DNA of 64,000 nucleotides from Kazachstania africana CBS 2517 (taxonomy: Eukaryota; Ascomycota; Saccharomycetes; Saccharomycetales; Saccharomycetaceae), in contig NC_018943.1 of assembly GCF_000304475.1 (NCBI RefSeq), positions 372,001-436,000 of the forward strand, read 5' to 3'. How positions within the stretch are numbered: position 1 is the first letter of the stretch; each line of letters begins with the position of its first letter. The notes beneath the pieces were generated by a model. The model saw nothing but the letters and a program-made list of their open reading frames with translations, did not search any database and had not been told where the DNA came from. The position numbers and the translations under genes are program-made. Below are positions 20,581 to 30,770 of the stretch, one piece after another.

Positions 20581-21705
20581 ATGAATTTGCTTGTGCCCGT
20601 TTTCCTGCTGAAGATTATATTTGTCTTACCCCTTAAGATGTTATTCTATACTCTCGACCTGCTGCTCGTCAGAAGATCGTGCAACTTTCGCTTGAAACTG
20701 ATAGGTAGGATTGCCATGAGGGAAGCACTCAATTTAAGCTATATACAGTCGTTTAAAGACGTCATAAACCCTGCTTTCGATTGGTTAAATGGATTTTTCT
20801 TGAAAAATTCGAATGAAGAAGAAATATTCTATGAATGCACTGACACAGATTTGAAGATGCTCCCAAATATTAAATCACTGGGAGAAGTGAACGCAAAAAT
20901 TAACTGGTTCAGGAAGCCCGTAGACTTCAATCCAAAGACTGATTCAATTATACTTTATTTTCATGGCGGTGGTTTTGCAACCAAACTGATCCCATCTACA
21001 TTATTCTTCTTACAAAATTTATCTCGTTTCTTTCCCAGAACAGCAATTGTTATACAAGATTACACTACCACTGCATCAGGCAAGGATACTGACAAATATC
21101 CTAGACAATTGATAGAATCAGTTGCAGCATATAGCCACTTATCGCAAAACGTGTCATGTTCAAATATAATCTTAATGGGCGAATCAGCAGGCGGTAACCT
21201 TGTACTTGCATTACTACAATATCTGATTAGAAGAGACATAAATATGCCTATAAAAGCCGTTGCTATAAGTCCATGGTGTAATCCAATGTCATATTCAGAT
21301 GAGGAGCTTACGTTGTACAAGGACTGTGAAAGAATTGATTCCATTTCATTTAGTGGGTTGAAGAGATTTACGGAGTTGCTGCATCCAACATCAAGCCACT
21401 TTAATCCATTGGATCCCCTACTTAACATAGAGGCTTGTTTTGATGAAAAAACCTGGAAAATCATACTATCTCAAGTCGATTTACTAGTTACATACGGAAC
21501 AGAAGAGATACTAAAACATCAAATAGCCAAATTCATCAACAAATTGGAAAATATTCAGTGTGAAAAGTTTAATCTAGCGAACAATGTACTCTTAGATGAA
21601 GGTGGGAGTCACATTGAACCAGCATTGATCATATCAAGAGACTTGTCAAACTGGAGTAGGTATAAAACTGTCAGCAGGATTCTTGCGATGTTAGATAGAA
21701 AATGA
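20581..21705 (+). CDS. SAY1: Steryl deacetylase Say1
   Basis: Say1 is an ER-membrane sterol deacetylase that removes acetyl groups from acetylated sterols in a cycle with the acetyltransferase Atf2, which aids lipid export and detoxification. The 374-residue product starts with a hydrophobic membrane anchor (residues about 2-28). It then has an alpha/beta-hydrolase of the hormone-sensitive-lipase type: the oxyanion motif YFHGGGFATK near 122 and the nucleophile elbow MGESAGGNL near 199. The likely catalytic His lies in the C-terminal GGSHIEPAL. It is shorter than the S. cerevisiae protein (424). It is 107 bp upstream of BUD32 on the same strand. Confidence 0.88.
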   Translation: MNLLVPVFLLKIIFVLPLKMLFYTLDLLLVRRSCNFRLKLIGRIAMREALNLSYIQSFKDVINPAFDWLNGFFLKNSNEEEIFYECTDTDLKMLPNIKSLGEVNAKINWFRKPVDFNPKTDSIILYFHGGGFATKLIPSTLFFLQNLSRFFPRTAIVIQDYTTTASGKDTDKYPRQLIESVAAYSHLSQNVSCSNIILMGESAGGNLVLALLQYLIRRDINMPIKAVAISPWCNPMSYSDEELTLYKDCERIDSISFSGLKRFTELLHPTSSHFNPLDPLLNIEACFDEKTWKIILSQVDLLVTYGTEEILKHQIAKFINKLENIQCEKFNLANNVLLDEGGSHIEPALIISRDLSNWSRYKTVSRILAMLDRK

Positions 21706-21788
21706 TGAATTTTTGCGATGTGTGAAAAAAAAAGTGTTTATAACGGAAAAAAAGAAAAATTGGATTCTTCAAGTATAGCTGAACATAA

Positions 21789-22601
<813 letters not shown>

Positions 22602-22903
22602 ATTATTATTTTATAAAAGCATATATATTTAAGACACACTCACCTCAACAGCATCAGACAGTTTTCATTAATATGACACACTAATTCATCCTCATTCAAC
22701 CATCTTCTATTTACTGGTAAAGGCCTATACTTGTTCTGAGCTCCTGCGGAAAAAATATTGAAGAGAAAAAAAGGTTAAGATTGTCATAAATCTTAAAGCT
22801 GAAATCAAACACCCCATCTTCTCCCTATAACTTCAAGGCCGAGTAGGCATTTACAAATAAATACTGCTGGAACTACTTGAGGCCAACTGTTCAATTGCAT
22901 TAT
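22602..22903. other. Intergenic between BUD32 and APL6
   Basis: A 302-bp stretch holding the BUD32 3' region and the APL6 promoter. I see no gene and no clear site in it. Confidence 0.5.
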
Positions 22904-25321
22904 ATGACAGAATCTATAGGTAATATAGCATCCGCTTTAGAGTCTGCTAAAGCCATCACATTGGAAGCTGCCGCTGTGGCTTCTTCCAAGTTGGGTGAAA
23001 GCTCTTATGCTCATTATTCAAAGAGCATTTCATCACAACAGCTACGTAATCTCCTAAATTCGAGACATAATAGAGAGGTCAAAGATGGTATGAAACGAAT
23101 TTTATCCATCATGGCTTCGGGTGATGATAACAACAATAGCAGTCTAGATGTTGAGTCCTTCTTTGCAGATGTCGTCAAGAATATAGGCAATGAAGACTCC
23201 AAAGTTAAAAGAATGGTTTATGTTTATCTATCTAGATACGCAGATAAGGATCCAGATCTGGCATTACTATCAATTAACGCGATCCAGAAATCTTTAAATG
23301 ATACGAATCCAGATATCAGAGCTCTTGCAATAAAAGCTCTATCAGATATCAAAATATCTTCCCTTTGCCCAATTCTCGCTGAAAGTTTGAGAAAAGCTAT
23401 AACAGATTCTTCTGCCACTGTTCGCTCTGAAGTAGCTTTTGCATTACTTAAACTATACCAATGGAAGCGCGAAGAATATGAAGAGGATATCCATAGCCTC
23501 TTGAAAGATTTATTATCGGATTCAGAGCCTCAAGTTATCTCATCAGCTATATTACTTATGAGAGAATGTTTTAGTGACGAATTAGATCTATTACATGGGC
23601 ATTTTAGGTACTATTGCAAAATTATAAAACAGCTGAATTCATGGTCACAATATTACTTGATTGAAATTTTAATCAAGTACTGTAAAAAATTTATAACAAG
23701 ACCGCTCGTAATTGATACTTCTTCAGAGGAACAAGATACCAGGGAGACTATACCTTTACCAGATGAGTATAATACAATACCCTTCCCCATGTACGATATC
23801 AAGATAGATGATGATTTAAGGCTCTTCTTGAAGCAACTTGAAACATTAAGATTTAGCTCGAACCCATTGGTAATCTTTTCATGTTGTAATGCATTTTATC
23901 AATTAACAACTTCACAATACTTCAAAAAATCAAAGCTCCCAGAGGCTTTGATAGGTTTTCTTACATCAGCTAGCGAAAATGAAGGCCTAAAAAGTGTCAT
24001 ACTGCAATCGATTTTAATGTATTCTATCAGCGATAGTACCTTGTTTTTGGCCAACATGAAAATTTTCCTTCTGTTCCCAAACGATTCTGTCAGCATTTCA
24101 GTTTTGAAATTAAAAGTGTTATCGGCTTTGTTAAATGAAAATAACGTACAGTTCATTTTGAAACAATTGAAATATTATATCAACCATTATCGAAATGAAA
24201 GGATAGTACTGGAATCATTGAACACTCTCTTGGCGTGCAGTAATCTTTCTATTGAACTCGAATCTCATATTCTCAACTGGGCTGTTATTAACATGGAATC
24301 CAAATTCAAGATATTGACAAATGATGTTCTGAATTGTTATATCAATATAATTAGGGAACTGGTTCAGAATAACCCTCAAAGTCATTTAAGAGTAATAATC
24401 AAATTGGCAGATATATTGACCTCAGATGACAGGCTGACGAATGATAATGCTAGAGCCGGTATTATATGGTTGTTTGGGGAAATTTCGGCCATTGAATTCA
24501 GTGTTTGTCCAGATGTATTAAGAAAATTAATACCAAATTTTGTTGATGAAGGGGTAGAAGCAAGAAATCAAATTTTGACTCTGGCGGCAAAGTTATTATC
24601 GTATGAAGTGGATAACTTAGGTGATAGCTTTACTTTGGACGATTCAAGAATTGCCAAGATTTTTGCTCACGTTTCTTATCTATGCAAGTTTGATGATGAC
24701 TTTGACATTAGAGACAGAGCTAGGTTAATCTCATCTATTTTCGATTCGAAAAAATATGAGATAGCAACTTTATTATTACAGGCCCCAAAACCAAGGACTA
24801 GAACGTCAGAGATATCAAGTAATGAACTTCAAATTGATAAAGATATTAAATCCTATCATCAGTATATAGCATGGGAGGCAGCGGCTGAGAATAGTGAGGT
24901 CGAAGCCATTGATATTAGGGAAAGTGCACCATTGAAAGACTATTCTAAGTATAAAAAAAGCATATCATCCGATTACTTCATGAGTGGTAGGAACAATATA
25001 CCAAGAACGTTTGATAAGACTTATAGCGATACACATAGGACATCTACACCATCTCCGGCACCTGCAGGTATCGCTGTGAGGAGTAATAACAGTTTTACCT
25101 CTGGCAGCGGTCAGAAGTATAAATTACAAAGCTTGGATGAATTCTTATCTGATATTCCAACTACGACTAAAACTAGAAAATTTGATAAACCAAGGAAGAT
25201 AGTTCGAATCGAAGAGGAGGACACGAGCAGTGAGGAGAGTGAGTATGATACTTCTGATGAGAGTGTAGATGACGAAGAGTCCAGTGACGAAGAGTCCAGT
25301 TCTTCCAGTGAGAGTATTTGA
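22904..25321 (+). CDS. APL6: AP-3 complex beta subunit Apl6
   Basis: Apl6 is the beta3 large chain of the AP-3 adaptor, which carries cargo such as alkaline phosphatase from the Golgi to the vacuole. The 805-residue product matches the S. cerevisiae length (809). The adaptin HEAT/ARM trunk covers about residues 40-600, with landmarks SSLCPILAESLRK, ARAGIIWLFGEISAIEF near 517 and DIRDRARLISSIFDS near 603. A Ser/Glu/Asp-rich hinge ends the protein (SSDEESSSSSESI), and there is no full ear domain, as in the yeast family. The frame opens at a TTG (22877), but the first ATG is at 22904 (MTESIGNIASALESAK), which matches the family N-terminus. Confidence 0.95.
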   Translation: MTESIGNIASALESAKAITLEAAAVASSKLGESSYAHYSKSISSQQLRNLLNSRHNREVKDGMKRILSIMASGDDNNNSSLDVESFFADVVKNIGNEDSKVKRMVYVYLSRYADKDPDLALLSINAIQKSLNDTNPDIRALAIKALSDIKISSLCPILAESLRKAITDSSATVRSEVAFALLKLYQWKREEYEEDIHSLLKDLLSDSEPQVISSAILLMRECFSDELDLLHGHFRYYCKIIKQLNSWSQYYLIEILIKYCKKFITRPLVIDTSSEEQDTRETIPLPDEYNTIPFPMYDIKIDDDLRLFLKQLETLRFSSNPLVIFSCCNAFYQLTTSQYFKKSKLPEALIGFLTSASENEGLKSVILQSILMYSISDSTLFLANMKIFLLFPNDSVSISVLKLKVLSALLNENNVQFILKQLKYYINHYRNERIVLESLNTLLACSNLSIELESHILNWAVINMESKFKILTNDVLNCYINIIRELVQNNPQSHLRVIIKLADILTSDDRLTNDNARAGIIWLFGEISAIEFSVCPDVLRKLIPNFVDEGVEARNQILTLAAKLLSYEVDNLGDSFTLDDSRIAKIFAHVSYLCKFDDDFDIRDRARLISSIFDSKKYEIATLLLQAPKPRTRTSEISSNELQIDKDIKSYHQYIAWEAAAENSEVEAIDIRESAPLKDYSKYKKSISSDYFMSGRNNIPRTFDKTYSDTHRTSTPSPAPAGIAVRSNNSFTSGSGQKYKLQSLDEFLSDIPTTTKTRKFDKPRKIVRIEEEDTSSEESEYDTSDESVDDEESSDEESSSSSESI

Positions 25322-25451
25322 ATATTATAATCAATTAAACTAATATCTATAAAGGAAGAGACATATATAAGCGTGTGTGCAAACACTTTAGATACAGTAA
25401 ACATAAGTCATATAAGCATGAAAAAGTAACCAGTTTTAACATTGTGGGTAT

Positions 25452-26995
25452 TCAGTACATGTAGCGGAATTCTGGGTTGAGGTCCCCTAATAATTCGTCA
25501 TATGGTACAGGTTCATCAATTTCTCTATAACGACTAATGATTTTTTCTTTCTTCTTATTTTCTTTCCAATACAGTAGAAATTGAACAAAAGTCAATATAA
25601 AAGAAAGTAGTTGGAACCCCAAACAGAGTGATAGACCCAGAGTGTATTTTGGTTTGTCCTTTGTTAAGAAGACTTGACCTGAAAGGATACCCGAACCTGA
25701 ACCAAAGAATAAATTGATACCTAAAGCTGTAGCTCTCTTATAGTAGTTAGCGTTATTACCACTTAACCATAAACAATTACAGGCAGCACTGACGTAAATA
25801 CCCATGCAAAGTATGAAGACTCCAAAGTATCTTACACCGTGGATTTCAGATCCTAATACGATTGCTAATCCCACTGATGTTATTAGACATGCACCCATAA
25901 TGAATGGAAATCTAATTTTCCATTTATCTGAATATAATGCACATATGAAGAATGTAACTGCTGAAAGGAAATAAACTGGAACAGTCATTAATTGGGCTCT
26001 AACATTTGTAAAACCCATTGTAGTAATGATGCTTGGTAAAAAGACGGTTAACCCGAAAGTCGTTAGATCAATACCAAACAATGCGATTGAACAGACCCAT
26101 GTTTTAACATCTTTAACGGCTAAGAAAACTTGATACCAACTAAATTGATCAGCTGGGTTGAAGGTACTCATCGATTTATATCTTTCAATAACATATTCTT
26201 TTTCTTCTTCATCAAAAAACCAGGAATCCTGTAAATGCTTGCTCAAACCAAATATGAATAAAGGAACACAGCCAATAGAAATACAACCTTCAACAATGAA
26301 GATATATTGCCATGCACTTAATGAACCGTTAATGTGAGCGCAACCATAAGAAATGAGACCTCCAAATGAGGACGATATACAGGCTGCCGTGAACACATAT
26401 GCAAATCTTTTTGCGTATTGTTCCCTCCTGTAACAAACGGATAGGTACATGTTAATGGCCGGATAGATTAGACCTTCGGAAGCACCCAGCAATAACCTAA
26501 TCACCAATAATCCATGATAATTTTTGACCCAGGCAGTACAAAATGAGATAACACCAAAGGCAAATAAGGAAGTACTTAGCATCAATTTTGGACCGAGGAA
26601 TTTCAAAATTGTAGAGCCCACTGGGTCGAAAACAATGTAAGTGACATAGAATAAAGTGACACAGACGTTATATTGCGTACCAACAAGATTTAAATCCTCG
26701 GTTAAACCTGCAATTTGAGCATTACCAATATTTGATTTATCTAAGTTGGATAGAAAATATAATAGTCCCATTAAAGGAATAATGTACATGTCCATTTTTT
26801 TCAAAATTCTTTTTCTAATGGATGATGTAACGATGGTAGCATACTAATGCTACCGTGTGTTTCGTTTGAATTTGAGATGACATCGTCATTAGCATTTGAC
26901 AGTGGAACTTTTTCGGATGTAAACTTTTGAGTACTGTTCTTCTCATCATATTGATGAGTTTTATTACTTATGTGAGTTGTAAGCGAAAATATCAT
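25452..26995 (-). CDS. TNA1: Nicotinic acid permease Tna1, with an apparent frameshift
   Basis: Tna1 is the high-affinity plasma-membrane nicotinic acid transporter of the MFS anion:cation symporter (allantoate permease) family. The N-terminal 62 codons (from ATG 26995, cytosolic, ending HHPLEK) are in one frame. The transmembrane part beginning KKMDMYIIPLMGLLYFLSNL is in another and runs intact to the stop at 25452. The frames would join if the A5 run at 26810-26814 (minus strand GAAAAAG) had one more A, giving a protein of about 514 residues like the S. cerevisiae one (534). The later segments are well conserved, including NIGNAQIAGL, YPAINMYLSVCYRREQYA and TALGINLFFGSGSG. So this is a homopolymer sequencing error or a very recent inactivation. 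It converges with APL6, as in S. cerevisiae. Confidence 0.85.
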
Positions 26996-28951
26996 TTTCC
27001 TTTTTTTTGTTCCACTTATAGTAGGCTATTGGAAGGCAGGAATGTGGATATTTTGATCCTTAGCGGGGTCAGACTAAAGAGAGACCTTGTCTATGATGTA
27101 TGAAAGTAGTTGAAGCTTGGTTCCTTAGCTGACAGGCGATGATGGTGACTGTCTTTTTTCCAATTTCTTTTTGGCAATATATGCGAACTGAATAGGAAAG
27201 TGGTTTACCTGCGTGTCTGGCGAGAGAAAAAAACGGAGACTGTGATGACGAAGATCCCAATGAGCAGAAAAAGCAAAACCGTCGAGGTTAACGATGATTT
27301 TAACTTGGCAGAATGGATGAAAGAAGCCAAAAGATTGTTGATTGATGAAATAATCTGTGATGGGAAAGAAAAGGGTGAAATGCTAAAATAATCAACTTTA
27401 TATAGTCTTTATTGGATTTCTTTTATACGGAGAGGCTAGGAACCTACGATACTCAGATGGCAGGCTATCTTGTGATGGGAGATTGGCAGAGCAAATACTA
27501 TTGCGTGATCGAGCGAGAAGCTTCGAGAATGTACTTCTACGACGCAATTCCAAGTGGATAAGACAAAGCACACATGGGACTTGTTTTATCCGGTAAATAG
27601 AAAGGCGGCGCATGGGGCACGGATGTTTGTGTGTAAGAAGAGGTATATAGGAAGCTGGGAGGGCAAAAAAAAAATAAATAAGCAGAGGTTTATATCGTTG
27701 ACGACAGAGTGGGTAGTGCATACGACAAGAAGCTGGTGTATAACGTCATGCTCAAGAAATGGTGGAACAAAAAAAAAGTTAGCTGGCTTCTTTAAATAGT
27801 TCTATATACCTTACTGGAGAAGATGTAGTCCAGGAATAGAATGTTGTACTTCATAGAGAGCTTGCAAAAGTCTCTTGTAGGGTAGGAAGTTATAGGAAGA
27901 ACTTTACTAGCAACATTCAAGATTGAACACCTAGTACCGGATTAAAACAGAGGGCTGGTTGTAGTGTCAGTCACATGGCAGTTACTTATGAGTTTGCATA
28001 TTGCAATCCAAAAGAAATGCACACATGTCTATTTTTTTTCAAGACAGATGCACGATGTATTACAATTTTTGAACAAGGAAAAAACTACGGAAACGTATAG
28101 CATTGCGACATTCGAGCGTATCCACGGTATCCAATTCGTAACTATGGGCCCTCAACTGTTCATTCTACCCTCAAAAGATATTTTGCAATGCAAGATAATC
28201 AATCTTCATTTGTGGCATAAGTAGAAAAATTTCATGGACAGAGAAAAAAAACGACAAGGAGACCCACACACCGCGTGATTAACAATCCAAAGAGAAATTT
28301 GACGACAGTGAAATTTCAGTTTTCGTGTACGGTCTGTAAAACAGAGAGTGTTTTTTTGTTTACCTACATATAGTCTTGTGCACTATTCTGTCTTCCAGTA
28401 AGGATGAAACGACTTGACTGGCTTAATACCATCTAGGATTAACTTTCTACGCTGAATAATACCTGGCATGTATAAGCTTTTTCAGAAACAGTATTCCGAA
28501 TGTCTGTATATTTACAAGAGATATATAGTACATCGTATGTCTTGCTTCTTCTATCACATTACTGCGACTTCACTACAGATATACTATGCTGACAACGCTG
28601 GCTGATTTTTACCTTACTCAGTGCTATAAATATAACTCCTCGCCTTCTGCTCTGCCGTTCCAATTGACTCGCAATCGATCGGAATTTTTCTTCGTCACTC
28701 GCAAAGAAAAAGGAATCCCAAGCAACAGCAGAAAAAAAGTTTTACACACTTTTTCCAATGGATATCATCTTAATCAACACAAACTTATCGAAACGATAAA
28801 GCTAAAATAGTTCATCAACTGTATCAAGTTACACCGAACATATATCCAAAGAATATACATTCTAAGTTTTGCTGGATTATTAGCTATAAGATAGTAAACT
28901 GTAACACGCACAAAGGTTCATTATAAATATACAAACTGTGGAATCATCACG
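26996..28951. other. Large intergenic gap (about 2 kb) between TNA1 and MET4
   Basis: This is the longest gene-poor stretch in the window and joins two blocks that lie on different S. cerevisiae chromosomes. Open frames inside it (27245-27391, 27398-27721, 27964-28224, 28586-28810) lack any recognisable domain. Most begin only with non-ATG codons or have skewed composition. A 74-codon ATG frame (28586-28810) lies in the MET4 upstream region. No tRNA or LTR signature was found. Confidence 0.45.
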
Positions 28952-30565
28952 ATGAGTCAACATCCGTCTTCATATAAGAGCGATTACCTCAACATATATG
29001 GCAAAGACGAAGATCCACATCGAGAAGCGCAAGGCAAAAGGAAACGTCCAAAACATGAGCAGACAAGTTTGAGTACTTCTGAATTTCTCCAGGATACTCA
29101 CGATGCAACATTAACTCCAAATATTCTTCTAGAACAACTAGCTTACGTAGATAACTTCATTCCTTCATTGGACCAAGATTTCGTCAACCTGGATTCATGG
29201 GTTCTAAACGAATCCACGTCTTCAAGTGCAAATAATTTGAATAATTTCGGACTAGATGAACAACTAGCCGTTGAATTAAGTGCATTTGCCGACGATTCCT
29301 TCATATTTCCTGATGAAGATAAGGCTCAGAACCATGATGATGGAAATGATAATGACGCCGCTGATGATGATAGTGATCATAATAATCATAACAATGTGAG
29401 CAACGGTAAAGATATCCGTAATAATGATGCTTCTAATAAAGATGAATTCAACGATAACAATGGAATAAATAATGGTGAGGATGAAAAAAATAAAAGAAAA
29501 TCTCATTTTTTGACCCAAAGAAGGAACACTTTCTTAACATCCCAATACGACCATTCCAAATCAAGATTCTCCTGTAAAAACAGAAAAGAAAATGTAAATA
29601 ATAATAACAACAATCTCAATAATAATGAAGGTTTCATGAACAATATCGGTACTATAACTGAAGAACCGTCAAATTCAGGTATATCTCCCTCCCAGGATCA
29701 TGGAAGTTTCACCAATTTCGAAGTAGAAACATCTAATATTGATGAGCAAATAAGAAGAGGAAGTCTCAATTCTAATGCTTATCACCAACCTTCGATTTTT
29801 TCTCCCTTGACAAACTTGGTAGCAACTAGCTCATCTTTATCAACAGTCCCCCATGCACCATCGGCAATCGCACGCGAATCATCAACATCTGTATCCACCA
29901 TCGAAATGCCAGATTACTCTAATATTCCTACTTCAACATTAACATCATTGTTACCTCGCATTAAAGTTCCGCAAGGGGCATACAGTGTATTGCTCAATCA
30001 TGGGTTACAGAATGACCAAATTGATGCAATTGCAGCAGTTATTGCCTACTATGAACAAGAAAAATCAAAAAATCCTCATAATTTTGGCCGCCAACGAGTC
30101 ATAAAAGACGAAGGTAATAATTTATCTGTGCTATTAAAGTTATTATTTGGGGAATCCGTTGAAGATCAAAATAAAATTCGTACCAAAGAAGATGAATCTC
30201 TGATCGAATCATGGAAGCAAGAAACAAAAGATTTTGAGAATAATTTTATGAAAAATAGAGCAAATAACGAAGTTACACCGATGGCATCGCAAAGCCCCAT
30301 AGAGACTGAACCAATCCAAACCAAAAAAGTAGATACAATACCCATTAAACCACATCAGAGGAAAAAAGTCAAGGAGAAGGAACTGGAAAAATCTATACAA
30401 GAATTAAATGAGCTTTCAGTGAATCTGCAACAAAAAATACATACATTGGAGATGGAAAACAAGCTCCTCAAGAATTTAGTTATGAGTAGTGGAGAAATTA
30501 ATGGAGCTGAAGCTGCCGAGCACATAAAACAAAATCTTCTCAAGAAAGCTACTGACGATAAGTAA
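28952..30565 (+). CDS. MET4: Sulfur-metabolism transcription activator Met4
   Basis: Met4 is the leucine-zipper activator of sulfur amino acid genes. It is recruited by Cbf1, Met28 and Met31/32 and controlled by SCF-Met30 ubiquitination. The 537-residue product is shorter than the S. cerevisiae protein (672). The activation region includes LLEQLAYVDNFIPSLDQDF near 53 and LSAFADDSFIFPDEDK near 109. An Asn/Asp-rich low-complexity stretch follows (about 125-225). The C-terminal zipper, near 480-515, has leucine heptads in ELEKSIQELNELSVNLQQK. The basic region is weak, as expected for Met4, which does not bind DNA alone. It lies directly upstream of POL1, as in YNL103W-YNL102W. Confidence 0.93.
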   Translation: MSQHPSSYKSDYLNIYGKDEDPHREAQGKRKRPKHEQTSLSTSEFLQDTHDATLTPNILLEQLAYVDNFIPSLDQDFVNLDSWVLNESTSSSANNLNNFGLDEQLAVELSAFADDSFIFPDEDKAQNHDDGNDNDAADDDSDHNNHNNVSNGKDIRNNDASNKDEFNDNNGINNGEDEKNKRKSHFLTQRRNTFLTSQYDHSKSRFSCKNRKENVNNNNNNLNNNEGFMNNIGTITEEPSNSGISPSQDHGSFTNFEVETSNIDEQIRRGSLNSNAYHQPSIFSPLTNLVATSSSLSTVPHAPSAIARESSTSVSTIEMPDYSNIPTSTLTSLLPRIKVPQGAYSVLLNHGLQNDQIDAIAAVIAYYEQEKSKNPHNFGRQRVIKDEGNNLSVLLKLLFGESVEDQNKIRTKEDESLIESWKQETKDFENNFMKNRANNEVTPMASQSPIETEPIQTKKVDTIPIKPHQRKKVKEKELEKSIQELNELSVNLQQKIHTLEMENKLLKNLVMSSGEINGAEAAEHIKQNLLKKATDDK

Positions 30566-30650
30566 CCTATACTTCTATATATATTATTTAATGAATGGGC
30601 AGATATGCTTTTCACATTTTCATTTTCGAAAAATATGCTGCAATAAGAAG

Positions 30651-30667
30651 TTACGCGAAACGCGTAA
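30651..30667. promoter_or_regulatory. Inverted MCB elements upstream of POL1
   Basis: TTACGCG and CGCGTAA form perfect 7-bp inverted arms around AAA, and the right arm contains the MluI cell-cycle box ACGCGT (30660-30665). The site is about 105-120 bp before the POL1 ATG. MCB elements bound by MBF drive G1/S expression of POL1 and other replication genes in S. cerevisiae. Confidence 0.8.
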
Positions 30668-30770
30668 AACATCTTTGATTAAAAATGGATAAGTTCTTCA
30701 TACAAATATATCAAATTCAAAGTCACAAGGTACATACCTAGCATTAATATTTACACAAATTCCTCAAGAG

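Noticed and set aside
26795..26830. Programmed frameshift as an explanation for TNA1
   Set aside because: The junction does not match known yeast +1 sites or a canonical XXXYYYZ -1 slippery heptamer; a missing A in a homopolymer is simpler.
27245..27391. 48-codon plus-strand ATG frame (MTKIPMSRKSKTVEVNDDF)
   Set aside because: Hydrophilic and plausible in composition, but short, with no recognised family and no promoter or splice evidence.
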